This document shows positions 26,787-36,195 of a stretch of 64,000 nucleotides of DNA, in pieces. The notes beneath the pieces were generated by a model. It was not told the origin of the DNA. It saw nothing but the letters and a program-made list of their open reading frames with translations, and did no database searches. Source of the stretch: Bacteroidales bacterium (GTDB lineage: Bacteria > Bacteroidota > Bacteroidia > Bacteroidales > UBA932); contig JAFRXI010000019.1 in the NCBI GenBank assembly GCA_017437755.1, forward strand, positions 1-64,000. Direction: 5' to 3'. Positions within the stretch are counted from its first letter, which is position 1, and each line of letters opens with the position of its first letter. A program made the position numbers and the translations under genes.

Positions 26787-29700
26787 ATGAAAAAGACAAA
26801 CTACATCCTTTGGATAGCGGGAGCCGTCATGATGCTCTCCGCAGTTTCGTGTGCCAGGCCGGAAATGGATGCCCCGGAAACCGTGAAACCCTCTGCCGGA
26901 ATGACGTTCCGCCTTGGTATTCCCGATGTGAAAACCAGCCTGGGCCCTTCTGAGAACCAGAGCCGCAAGGTCTTCTGGTCCAACGGTGACAAGGTTGCCA
27001 TCAATGGAATTGAATCAGTGGCGCTTTCTAACCTTCCCGACAACGCTACCACGGCGGACTTCATGCTGCCTCCCGACACTCAAGAGCCAGCGGCTCCATA
27101 TAAAATCATCTATCCTTCAGCTATTTACAAGGATGCTTCAACCGTCACCCTTCCTGCCGTACAGACTTGGAAGAGCGGCACCTTCGCCGACGGGATGTTC
27201 CCCATGGCCGGTTATTCCGAGGAAGGCTTCGATGCGGGCATGAAGTATCTCTGCGCCACGCTGAAGATTTCCGTAAAACTTGCCTCGGGCGACAACCCCG
27301 ATACCGACAAGATAACCCTCGTGACCTTCAAGGGAAAGGGCGGGGAACAGGTTTCGGGCGACTTTACCGTGGACTATGAGAACGCCACCCTTACCGGAGC
27401 TTCCCAGGCCGATGCGGACAAGTCGGTCTCCGTCAGCCTCAACCAGGCCCTTTCAAGCACGGCTCTGGATATCTTTGTGGTAGTCCCCGCCGGCACCTAT
27501 TCCGGCTTCACCGTCACCGTCCAGGACGCCAAGGGCCACACCATGGAAAAGAACCTCAACCACAACCAGGAACTCGTCGCCGGCAAACTCTACAATCTCC
27601 CCGAATTCGCCTTTGTGCCTACAGGAGAAGCCACCGGCATCGAAATCTGGAACGCCGAGCAGTTGATTAAGTTTGCAGAGGATTATAACAGCGGTGCTCT
27701 CGCCGATTATCCAGGTGGCCTAATCGCCACAGTAATGGATGACATTGATTTTGATGCTGAATGTACTAGTTATGAGAATGCTTCAGTGGCTTTCAATGCT
27801 ACAGGTGGCATCGGTACAGACGACGATGGTAACGGAGGTACTAATTATTTCAACGGTATTTTTAACGGAAACAACCATACTATCAGCAACCTGGCAGCCA
27901 CTGTTCCTGTCTTTGCATATACAGGTGGCAACGGGATTATACAGGATCTGACACTAGATTCTTCCTGTTCTCTCACTGTCAATACTTCTTCCGGCGTGAT
28001 TCATGGCGTTTTGATAGGCCGCCACAAAGGTCTAGTACAAAATTGCACAAGTAGTGTTTCTGTCACCATCAACAATATCCAGGACGTCTCGGTTAATGCC
28101 CAACACTATGGCGGACTGGTTGGCTATGTTCATGAAGGCACTATAAAGGACTGCTCTGTGACAGGCAGTATCACCTGCTCACAAACTGGACAGACAATAT
28201 CAGCCAACGAGGCCTACATTGGAGGTATTGCTGGTCGTATAACTCCTTCTGGTATTATTAATACTTGCTCGTTCACTGGCAATATCACTATTTCAGATGG
28301 TACCAACTATGGAGGCATTACTGCAGATAGCAAGAATTTTTATATCGGCGGTGTATTGGGGCGGGGCGAAAAAGCTATTATTTCTGGTTGTGATGCCGGT
28401 AAAGATGGGATATCAACCGCTATAGATGCACGTGGTACATTTATCCCTGCAGTCGGAGGTATTGTCGGATGGCTTGCACAAGCTACAGATTCTGAGATTC
28501 GTAACTGCAACAACTATATGTCCCTGAGTGTCTCAAACAATGGGGCGAGAGCCAACACAACTCCTTGTCGTATCGGGGGTATCGCAGCCCGCTCTGCTGC
28601 ATATATCACGGGTTGCACGAATAACGGAGCCCTTTCTTCTGTATCCAATTCGACCACACTGAATCTCGGCGGAATTGTTGCGGATGGAGTCAATGTTAGC
28701 AACTGTACCAATAACGCAGGTGGCACCATAACAAGGTCAAACGCGTCAGCAGCAGTTGGTCAAACAAACAGATACATGTATATCGGAGGTATCATGGGGC
28801 TCCCAAATGCTTCCGGTGATATCGTCGACTGCACCAATCATGCAGCCATTACCAGCAATATCCTTGGTACTGCCACTCAAACGACAATCGACATGGGCGG
28901 TATTGTTGGAGGAGGCAATGCTTCTCAGATAGATATTTCAGGTTGTGTTAATGACGGCGAAATAAAGCTTGACAATGACAACGAAGCTGCGGTTGCAACA
29001 GCAAGAAACGCCATTGGCGGCATTCTGGGCAATGCATCTCAAGCCGGCACCACCGTTTCGGGCTGCAGCAATAGCGGAAAGGTTTGGTGTAAAAACAATG
29101 CTGCCGGAACATATGGCAATATTCAAATCGGCGGAGGCATCGGTCATACTGCTGCTGAGACTTCCGTAACGGATTGTACCAACAGCGGAGAGATTATGTG
29201 TCAAAATCCTGGCGCTGCCATTTCGGCTTACGTAGATCTGGGTGGTATAGTCGGCTGTGCGGAAGCCTCAATTACTATTTCAGGGACAGCGGAAGATGCT
29301 ACCCTCAACAGCGGGCCTGTTACAGTTGTTCAGGCTAGTTCTAATGTTGCATATGCCCGTAACACACTGGGCGGCATCCTGGGCTACGGGAAAGGCGACA
29401 ACACCAAAATCAACAATTGCAAGAACACCGCAAAGATATATTGCAATCTGAGTGGCACTCTTGCCAATGGCCGTCCATCATATACAGGGGGCATAGTAGG
29501 ACTGCTTGCCAGCCTTTCATATACAGATAATGCTGCTTCTGGCCTTTCAGGGTTATCCGGCGCGGAAATTGGTCATTGCAACAATACTGGCGAGGTTAAT
29601 TCTGCAAATTATAATAACAGGGCCGGTAACAAGAATTCTCCTTTTGCTGGTGGTATTGCCGGACTTGTTTGCGGAAATAGTGAGAGCAGGGCTTCCATTC

Positions 29701-30188
29701 ACGACTGTATTGTTGGAACACAGACGGCCTATTTTTACAGAGGAGTAGGCGGTGGACTAATTGCGTATGCTAATAATTGCACCATTGAAGATAACACGAC
29801 ATCTGCAAACATGTCAGGGGCTAACGCCAATGTCAATGGAGTAGGCGGTATTGTCGGCCGTCTTTTCGATAGTTCAATGAACAACTGTACATTCAGCGGA
29901 AAAATTGCAAGGGCAAAGAATATAGGCGGCCTTGTTTACACTTTGAGTGAACAAGCAACCGGCTCTACCATCACTGAGTGCAAGGTTAACGGTGCTGTTT
30001 TGACGACTGGAACTGCAAGTGATAAAACCGCTGCAGCTGTGCTGGTCAGTATAACTGATGACAAAACAAATACCATCACCAATTGCGGAGTCAAGGGTAC
30101 GCTTGATGGAGCCGCGATCACCCTGTCATCCAACATGATCACAACAGATGGAGGGGCAACGGTGACAGGAACCTATCTGCTTGATTAG
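26787..30188 (+). CDS. Fimbrillin-like/GLUG giant surface lipoprotein B
   Basis: The 1133-residue lipoprotein (LSAVSC) has the same plan as the protein at 22403: a fimbrillin-like N-terminal domain to about residue 280 (VKTSLGPSEN, VFWSNGDKVAINGI, YKIIYPSAIY), then GLUG repeats to the end, and a matching C-terminus (GTLDGAAITL...ITTDGGATVTGTY). About seventeen repeats carry a Cys at the same place, for example IKDCSVTG, ITGCTNNG and VTDCTNSG. I start at ATG 26787 for the lipobox; 26757 overlaps the tiny upstream gene. The N-terminal part is GC-rich like its neighbours, while the repeat part from about 27650 is clearly AT-richer, suggesting acquisition or repeat exchange. Probable surface adhesin or binding scaffold. 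Confidence 0.8.
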   Translation: MKKTNYILWIAGAVMMLSAVSCARPEMDAPETVKPSAGMTFRLGIPDVKTSLGPSENQSRKVFWSNGDKVAINGIESVALSNLPDNATTADFMLPPDTQEPAAPYKIIYPSAIYKDASTVTLPAVQTWKSGTFADGMFPMAGYSEEGFDAGMKYLCATLKISVKLASGDNPDTDKITLVTFKGKGGEQVSGDFTVDYENATLTGASQADADKSVSVSLNQALSSTALDIFVVVPAGTYSGFTVTVQDAKGHTMEKNLNHNQELVAGKLYNLPEFAFVPTGEATGIEIWNAEQLIKFAEDYNSGALADYPGGLIATVMDDIDFDAECTSYENASVAFNATGGIGTDDDGNGGTNYFNGIFNGNNHTISNLAATVPVFAYTGGNGIIQDLTLDSSCSLTVNTSSGVIHGVLIGRHKGLVQNCTSSVSVTINNIQDVSVNAQHYGGLVGYVHEGTIKDCSVTGSITCSQTGQTISANEAYIGGIAGRITPSGIINTCSFTGNITISDGTNYGGITADSKNFYIGGVLGRGEKAIISGCDAGKDGISTAIDARGTFIPAVGGIVGWLAQATDSEIRNCNNYMSLSVSNNGARANTTPCRIGGIAARSAAYITGCTNNGALSSVSNSTTLNLGGIVADGVNVSNCTNNAGGTITRSNASAAVGQTNRYMYIGGIMGLPNASGDIVDCTNHAAITSNILGTATQTTIDMGGIVGGGNASQIDISGCVNDGEIKLDNDNEAAVATARNAIGGILGNASQAGTTVSGCSNSGKVWCKNNAAGTYGNIQIGGGIGHTAAETSVTDCTNSGEIMCQNPGAAISAYVDLGGIVGCAEASITISGTAEDATLNSGPVTVVQASSNVAYARNTLGGILGYGKGDNTKINNCKNTAKIYCNLSGTLANGRPSYTGGIVGLLASLSYTDNAASGLSGLSGAEIGHCNNTGEVNSANYNNRAGNKNSPFAGGIAGLVCGNSESRASIHDCIVGTQTAYFYRGVGGGLIAYANNCTIEDNTTSANMSGANANVNGVGGIVGRLFDSSMNNCTFSGKIARAKNIGGLVYTLSEQATGSTITECKVNGAVLTTGTASDKTAAAVLVSITDDKTNTITNCGVKGTLDGAAITLSSNMITTDGGATVTGTYLLD

Positions 30189-30202
30189 TTTTGATTTCGG
30201 AG

Positions 30203-30330
30203 GACCAGGGGTCCCTGTTATGGAGCCGTATGCACCCGCGCATGTAGCGGGAGGGGCCCGCCGGAGCGACAGCGACGGTGGGAGGGTCCGAGGCCGAAGG
30301 CCGAGAGCGGAATAACAGGGATCCCCGGTC
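30203..30330. repeat. Structured intergenic repeat, copy 2
   Basis: The core 30222-30312 is the partner of 33-123. Here the arms are GACCAGGGGTCCCTGTTAT (30203-30221) and ATAACAGGGATCCCCGGTC (30312-30330), complementary at 17 of 19 positions yet different from the arms of copy 1. It lies 14 bases after the giant lipoprotein stop, so it may also end that transcript. It occupies most of the first half of a 313-base gap. Confidence 0.8.
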
Positions 30331-30376
30331 AAAACGGGAATTAAGGCCAGGAAGGGCCGGGGACTGAATGTGTGAC

Positions 30377-30458
30377 TGCGCCCAACGTCCCAAATTATGG
30401 GACGGGCGAAGCAGAAAAAGGGCATTTTTGCGCCCAACGTCCCAAAAAATGGGACGGG
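30377..30458. repeat. Two direct copies of a 30-base palindromic box
   Basis: TGCGCCCAACGTCCCA starts at 30377 and again at 30429, a period of 52. Each copy holds CGTCCCA-5 bases-TGGGACG, a perfect 7-base inverted repeat, with loops AATTA and AAAAA. A half-site TTGGACGTTGG follows near 30470. Tandem palindromes upstream of the phosphoesterase at 30502 look like operator sites for a dimeric regulator, though hairpins in RNA are possible. Confidence 0.6.
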
Positions 30459-30501
30459 AAACACAAAAAATTGGACGTTGGAAGCATTTGAATGCAATTA
30501 T

Positions 30502-33027
30502 ATGAAGAAAAGTATCTTTAGCCTGACCATATTGGCATCCATACTTCTGCCGGCAGGATGCAATCGGGAGGAAATGCAGGAAACTGTGCCTGCCCAAATG
30601 GAAAAGACCGTCCTCACAGTCGGCCTGCCGGAAACCAGGATCAACCTTGGCGCCTCAACCGACGGAAAGAGGAAACTCTACTGGAACAACGGGGACCGCA
30701 TCTGCGTCAACGGCGCCACTTCCGACGCGCTGGAAAACCTCCAAGAGAATTCCGCATCGGCGGATTTTACGTTCAGCGGCACCCTGGAAGCGCCCTACAG
30801 CATCCTGTATCCTGCAAGTGCCTGGGTGGACGGCTCCCATATCAGCCTGCCGTCGGGCCAGACCTTTACCGAAGGGTCCTTTGACCCGTCGGCCTTCCCG
30901 CTGGCCGGATATTCCGCCACCCTGGAAGGCTCCCCCTCCCTGAGCCACCTGGCTTCCATAATCCACATCGCCGTAAAGGCTGCGGAAGGTGCGTCGGTCA
31001 CACTTGCGTCGGTATCGTTCCAAGGGCAGGACTCAGAGCAGGTCTGCGGCAGCTTTGCCATTGATTATCAAACAGCAACGCTCACCGGAAACTCCTCCGA
31101 CGAGGCCTGCAGGAAGGTAACCATGACGGTAAACCAGGCCCTCTCCGACGAGGACCCGCTGGATATCTTCCTGGCCGTTCCCTCGGGCACGTACGCAAAG
31201 GGCTTCCGGGTGATACTGAAGGACTCCGAGGGGCATCCCATGAAAAAGACACGGAGCGCCTCCACCACCCTCACCCCCGGGAACCTCTCCAACCTCCCTG
31301 TTTTCGCCTTTGCCGCCAACACGTCGACCAAATTGGAACTTCCTGAAATCGAGGAAGTTGACCTGCCATTTGACGACTACAACGTAACCGGTTCGGTGGT
31401 TGACATCAACGGCAATCCCATCGGGGGCGTAGTGGTTTCCGACGGCGAGCAGTGCGTCCAAACCACCTCGGAAGGCAGTTTCTTCATGTATTCCGACCTC
31501 ACCTCCACCAAGTTCATCCAAATAAGCACCCCTTCCGGCTACCTCCCTCCCGTAGAGGGCGGAATCCCCAGGTTCTACAAACGGCTCGTAGATGTCACCC
31601 CTTCCGGTGGAGTCTACGACATGGGATCCTTCACGCTGACTCCCGTTGCCAATCCCGACCGGTTCACCATCCTGGTTACGGCAGACCCCCAGCCGCGGAA
31701 GTTCAACTGGACTCTGGACAGGATCGCCTACAAATCCCTTGACATCTGTCAGGACCTCTACCAGGAACTCTATGACGTTTCGCGGTCGATAAGCGGACGC
31801 CAGGTATTCGGCATCTGCCTGGGCGACCTGGTCCATGAAGACATGGACCTGTATGCGAATTACGCATCGGCCCTGTCTATCCTGGAATATCCCACCTACA
31901 ATATCATCGGCAATCACGACAACGATCCTTCAGCGGACAGCGACGAACAAGGCGCAGCCACGTTTGAATCCTACTTCGGCCCGCGCAATTACTCCTTCAA
32001 CATGGGCGGCATACATTTCGTGATGCTGGACAACCTGATAATGAAAGATAACGGAGAGGGCAAGCTGTCGGCCTATGACCAGGGCCTTACCGACAGAATC
32101 TGGACGTGGCTGCAGGCGGACATGTCCTTCATCCCCACCAGTACCACCGTGATGGTTTGCGCCCACTCACCGATGTTCAAGCAGCAGAGCGGGAGCGAAC
32201 GGACCAATACCGCCTACCATGCAGGCACCCGCAGCGACAAGGACAACGGCGCCTACGGTTATGGCGACCTGTTTGACAAATACAGCGTGGTACATGCCTG
32301 GGCGGGCCACACCCATTCAGGCTTCAATTACATCTATCCGTCCACACACCGCCATAGGCGCGTCCAGGTCCATACCCTTGCCCGTTCCACGGGTGAGCTG
32401 TACACGAATGAATATCTCGCGAACGGAACGCCCCGCGGGTTTACCATTGTGGATGTGGACAACGGAGATATCACATGGAGATTCCATCCCGTCACCCGCC
32501 AGAGGGGGGCCTTCCAAGGCGAAAACACCGGATACTGCTCTGCCGGGGCTCCTGCATACGACTGGCGCGACTGGGACTACAACTCCTCCGGGGTGGCCGT
32601 CATGAAAAACGGCGGCGGAGCACTGGACGAGAACTATCAGATGCACGTGTATCCACGTGGCGCGTATGGTGACAACCATGTCTATGCCAACGTTTTCCTG
32701 TGGGACGAGAATTGGGGAACTCCCGTGTGGACCCCCACAGGCGGTACACCCGTCGACATGACCAGGATCTATTCGCCCGACAACCATAATATCATCTCCG
32801 ATGTGGACAAGGTCTACGACAAGGCTGATACTGAATTCAGGACATGGTACAAGGCATACGCAAACAAGAGCGGCGGCAGCCTGCATGACATGCCGGGGTA
32901 CACCACCGTAGCAGACGATAAGATAACCACTATCTTCCGTGCCCCGGCGACCGATACCCACGGCAGCGGAACAGTCAGCGTCACCGACCGCTTTGGCAAT
33001 ACTTGGACAAGAAGCGTTTCATGGTAG
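30502..33027 (+). CDS. Calcineurin-like phosphoesterase lipoprotein 3 with fimbrillin-like N-domain
   Basis: The 841-residue lipoprotein (LLPAGC) starts with the same fimbrillin-like domain as the two giant lipoproteins (LYWNNGDRICVNGA, YSILYPASAW; residues about 25-275). A MetallophosN-like domain (about 290-390) and a phosphoesterase core follow, with TADPQP, LGDLVH, IGNHDND, CAHSPM and AGHTHS, then a C-terminal domain ending like enzyme 1 (DRFGNTW). ATG 30502 gives the lipobox; the frame opens at 30397 without one. All metal ligands appear intact. The borrowed N-domain suggests it is displayed in the same way as the scaffold proteins. Confidence 0.87.
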   Translation: MKKSIFSLTILASILLPAGCNREEMQETVPAQMEKTVLTVGLPETRINLGASTDGKRKLYWNNGDRICVNGATSDALENLQENSASADFTFSGTLEAPYSILYPASAWVDGSHISLPSGQTFTEGSFDPSAFPLAGYSATLEGSPSLSHLASIIHIAVKAAEGASVTLASVSFQGQDSEQVCGSFAIDYQTATLTGNSSDEACRKVTMTVNQALSDEDPLDIFLAVPSGTYAKGFRVILKDSEGHPMKKTRSASTTLTPGNLSNLPVFAFAANTSTKLELPEIEEVDLPFDDYNVTGSVVDINGNPIGGVVVSDGEQCVQTTSEGSFFMYSDLTSTKFIQISTPSGYLPPVEGGIPRFYKRLVDVTPSGGVYDMGSFTLTPVANPDRFTILVTADPQPRKFNWTLDRIAYKSLDICQDLYQELYDVSRSISGRQVFGICLGDLVHEDMDLYANYASALSILEYPTYNIIGNHDNDPSADSDEQGAATFESYFGPRNYSFNMGGIHFVMLDNLIMKDNGEGKLSAYDQGLTDRIWTWLQADMSFIPTSTTVMVCAHSPMFKQQSGSERTNTAYHAGTRSDKDNGAYGYGDLFDKYSVVHAWAGHTHSGFNYIYPSTHRHRRVQVHTLARSTGELYTNEYLANGTPRGFTIVDVDNGDITWRFHPVTRQRGAFQGENTGYCSAGAPAYDWRDWDYNSSGVAVMKNGGGALDENYQMHVYPRGAYGDNHVYANVFLWDENWGTPVWTPTGGTPVDMTRIYSPDNHNIISDVDKVYDKADTEFRTWYKAYANKSGGSLHDMPGYTTVADDKITTIFRAPATDTHGSGTVSVTDRFGNTWTRSVSW

Positions 33028-33045
33028 AGGGATAAAGTCAAATAA

Positions 33046-36000
33046 ATGAAAATCAGGATTTCAGTTCTACTCATCGCCGCTGCGGCACTGCTGTCCGCCT
33101 CCGGCACAAAAACTCCTTCAGGACAGGATCGTACACAGGTATTCTCTTCAGTGGCAAAGCGTTTTGCCGAGCCGGGCAACGAGTTCCGCCCGGCGCCGTT
33201 CTGGGTTTGGAACGGCAATGTGACCAGGGAAGACGCGGACCGGATGCTGGAGGACTTCAAGGAACAGGGGTTCGGCGGCGTGTTCATACATCCGAGGCCA
33301 GGAATGGAGACCATCTACCTGTCCGACGAGTGGTTCGACCTTTGGCTCTACAGCCTGGAAAAGTGCAGGCAGCTGGGGCTTGAGACCTGGATCTACGACG
33401 AGAATTCATACCCGAGCGGCTTTGCCGGAGGCCATGTCCAGACGGACTGGCCCGAGTCGTGGAACCATCCCACAGAACTGGAACCCACTGTTACTGAAAA
33501 GCTTCCGGAGGACCTTTCGCCCTACTGCATATGTCTGAAACAGGAAGGGGAATCGTTCAGGGATATCACCGGGGAACCCCGTACCGACGACCCGGGACGG
33601 TATTACCTGTACAAGGGGATCATCCCGCCTTCGCAGCGCTGGCTGGGCGGATTCCCGTATGTGGACCTGCTTTATCCGGGGACCACGCAGCACTTCATAG
33701 ACATCACCATGGGGCCCTACAAACGGGAACTGGGCAAGGAGCTGGGGAGATCGGTAAAGGGCTCTTTCACCGACGAACCCCACTGGCAGAAGTGGACTCC
33801 CGGAATGACCGAAGCATTCAGGGATGACTGGGGATACGACCTTACCACCAGTCTCCCCCTGATGAAAGAGGAAACCGGGGACTGGAAGCAGTTCCGGTAC
33901 AGGTTCCACGCCACAAAGCTCCGCCTTTTCATCGACAACTGGTCCAAACCCTGGAACCGGTACTGCGAGGACAACAACCTCATCTGGACCGGGCACTACT
34001 GGGAACATGAGTGGCCGAACCTCCGCAACGGGGGCGACAACATGGCCATGTACGAATACCACCAGATGCCGGGCATTGACATGCTGTTCAATGTCTACGA
34101 CCCTGTCTCTCCCCTGGCCCAGTGGGGCAACGTCCGCTCCGTCAAGGAGTTGCGCAGCGCCGCCAACCAGACCGGACAGACCAGGACCCTCAGCGAGAGC
34201 TACGGTGGCGGAGGCTGGGACCTGACGTTCCAGGACTTCAAGAGGTACGCCGACTGGGAATATGCCCTGGGGGTGAATTTCATGTGCCAGCACTATTCCG
34301 GCGTCACCATCGAAGGGGTTCGCAAGTTCGACTATCCGGACTTCTTCACCCGGTACTCCCCCTGGTGGAGCAATTACAAGGTCCTCAACGACCATGTGGC
34401 CAGGTTGTCCCTGGTCCTCAGCCAGGGCGAACAGCGTAACGACATACTGCTGATAGAGCCCAATTCCACCGTGTGGATGTACGCCAGCCACAGGTACACG
34501 CAGCCCCGCGTGATGAAAATAGGGAAGGCTTTCCAGTCGCTTGTAACATCCCTCAACAGCGACCAGGTGGAGTTCGACCACGGCTCCGAAACCATTATCC
34601 GGAACCTTGGAAGCGTCCGGGACGGACGCCTTGTGGTGGGTAAGCGGGAGTATTCCACCGTCATAATCCCCCCGATGTGCGAAAACCTCTTCCCCTCCAC
34701 AGCTGCGCTGCTGGCGGATTTCGCCAAAAACGGCGGCAGGATAATCGCCCTCAGCGAGCCATGCCTGGAAGACGCCGTGGAAAGCGGCAGGCTCCGCGCC
34801 CTGTGGCAGCTTCCATCGGTTTCCCGCAGCCTTGACATCCCCGGAAACGGGCACATACGCATCCAGCAGGTGGAAAGGGGCGACCTCCAGCACCAGAGAC
34901 GGGAATTCAGCGACGGGGAACTGCTGTTCCTGGCCAATTCATCGCTTGAGAAAAAGGCGGCCGGGCGTGTGGAACTCATCGGCGCCGGACTTGAGGTACT
35001 GGACACTTTCACCGGAGAGATCTTCCGGGACGACCACGCATTGGTCTCCGACGGGAAAGTCAGCTTTGAATATGACCTTCCGCCGGCGGGGCACCTGCTG
35101 GTCTTCGCCCCCCGGAAAGGCAAAGGCCTGAAACGGCTGCCGGCACTGCAGAGGGTTTCCTCCGATGGCGCCGTTCCCCTTGAACCGGCCTCCTCCCTTG
35201 AAGTCAAACGATTGGAAGACAATTACCTGACACTGGAATTCTGCGACCTTACCGTGGATGGCAAGACCACCGGGGACCTTTTTGTAGCCGATGCCAACCT
35301 GTCCCTCTTTGACCATTTCGGCTGGACCGACCCGTGGGAGAAAAGGGTGCAGTACAAGGACGATATCATAGCCTGCGACACGCTTTCAACCGGAGACATC
35401 ACCGTGACCTACCGGTTTGAGGCAAAGGGCGGCACGGACTGGTCGGGACTGGAATTCGTATGCGAAAAGCCCCGCCTGTGGGAAGTCAGGATAAACGGGA
35501 ATGAGGTCCTCCCCATGGAGGGTGTGCACCCGCTGGATTCCAGGAACGGATGCTACGCCATCGGGAAACATGTCCGGAACGGAACCAACACGATCACCCT
35601 CCACCGGAATCCGATGTCGGTCTATGCCGAGATTTCCTTCGCCTTCATAAAGGGCGGTTTCAGCGTGGAACCTTCCGATACCGGCTGGACCATAGTCCCC
35701 GCCCGCGAGATTGGACCGGGTTCGTGGAAGGACCAGGGAATGCCGTTCTATTCCTGGGGAGTATCGTACAGCCAGACCTTCGACGTCCCCGCCGCCGGAA
35801 GCAAGTTCCTCAGGCTTGGCGGATGGAACGGCACCGTGTGCGAGGTCCTCGTAAACGGCAAAAAGGCCGGAACCATCTTTGCAAGACCCTGGGAGATAGA
35901 TTTGAGCGATGCCTTGAAGACAGGCACGAACCATGTGGAGGTCCGCTGCACCGGCAGCCTGGCAAACCTTTACGGGCCCCATTTCAAACCCCGTTACGGG

Positions 36001-36111
36001 AAGATGTGCCCCAACGACTGGTATACCGGAGCCCGTCCCTGCGCCGCCTCACGGTATATCCTGGAAGACTACGGACTGGATGGGGGATTCTCGCTTCTGG
36101 TCAAGCAGTGA
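33046..36111 (+). CDS. Secreted GH106-like glycoside hydrolase
   Basis: The 1021-residue protein has a signal peptide without a lipobox cysteine, so it is probably a soluble periplasmic enzyme. The N-terminal barrel carries FRPAPFWVWNG, GGVFIHPRPG and TWIYDENSYPSGFAGG, patterns typical of proteins annotated as alpha-L-rhamnosidase/GH106-related. The C-terminal third (about 780-1000) holds galactose-binding-like beta-sandwich sequence (LRLGGWNGTVCEVLVNGKKA). The linkage cleaved cannot be read from sequence; rhamnose is the family-based guess. It follows phosphoesterase 3 by 18 bases and is the last gene of the locus. Confidence 0.75.
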   Translation: MKIRISVLLIAAAALLSASGTKTPSGQDRTQVFSSVAKRFAEPGNEFRPAPFWVWNGNVTREDADRMLEDFKEQGFGGVFIHPRPGMETIYLSDEWFDLWLYSLEKCRQLGLETWIYDENSYPSGFAGGHVQTDWPESWNHPTELEPTVTEKLPEDLSPYCICLKQEGESFRDITGEPRTDDPGRYYLYKGIIPPSQRWLGGFPYVDLLYPGTTQHFIDITMGPYKRELGKELGRSVKGSFTDEPHWQKWTPGMTEAFRDDWGYDLTTSLPLMKEETGDWKQFRYRFHATKLRLFIDNWSKPWNRYCEDNNLIWTGHYWEHEWPNLRNGGDNMAMYEYHQMPGIDMLFNVYDPVSPLAQWGNVRSVKELRSAANQTGQTRTLSESYGGGGWDLTFQDFKRYADWEYALGVNFMCQHYSGVTIEGVRKFDYPDFFTRYSPWWSNYKVLNDHVARLSLVLSQGEQRNDILLIEPNSTVWMYASHRYTQPRVMKIGKAFQSLVTSLNSDQVEFDHGSETIIRNLGSVRDGRLVVGKREYSTVIIPPMCENLFPSTAALLADFAKNGGRIIALSEPCLEDAVESGRLRALWQLPSVSRSLDIPGNGHIRIQQVERGDLQHQRREFSDGELLFLANSSLEKKAAGRVELIGAGLEVLDTFTGEIFRDDHALVSDGKVSFEYDLPPAGHLLVFAPRKGKGLKRLPALQRVSSDGAVPLEPASSLEVKRLEDNYLTLEFCDLTVDGKTTGDLFVADANLSLFDHFGWTDPWEKRVQYKDDIIACDTLSTGDITVTYRFEAKGGTDWSGLEFVCEKPRLWEVRINGNEVLPMEGVHPLDSRNGCYAIGKHVRNGTNTITLHRNPMSVYAEISFAFIKGGFSVEPSDTGWTIVPAREIGPGSWKDQGMPFYSWGVSYSQTFDVPAAGSKFLRLGGWNGTVCEVLVNGKKAGTIFARPWEIDLSDALKTGTNHVEVRCTGSLANLYGPHFKPRYGKMCPNDWYTGARPCAASRYILEDYGLDGGFSLLVKQ

Positions 36112-36130
36112 CAGCGGGAAGCGGATAAAT

Positions 36131-36161
36131 TTTGAAAGGAAATATAATGTTGCTATTTTTG
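36131..36161 (+). promoter_or_regulatory. Strong Bacteroidota-type promoter
   Basis: TTTG (36131-36134), a 19-base spacer and TATTTTTG (36154-36161) form one of the best promoter matches in the window, 34 bases before the small gene at 36196. Confidence 0.7.
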
Positions 36162-36195
36162 CAGTTGCATTCAAAGGCAATAAAAAAAACGCAAT

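Noticed and set aside
14809-30188. CRISPR array or DNA tandem repeat
   Set aside because: The repeats are protein-level GLUG motifs of variable length inside long open frames; the DNA is not uniform and has no spacer pattern.
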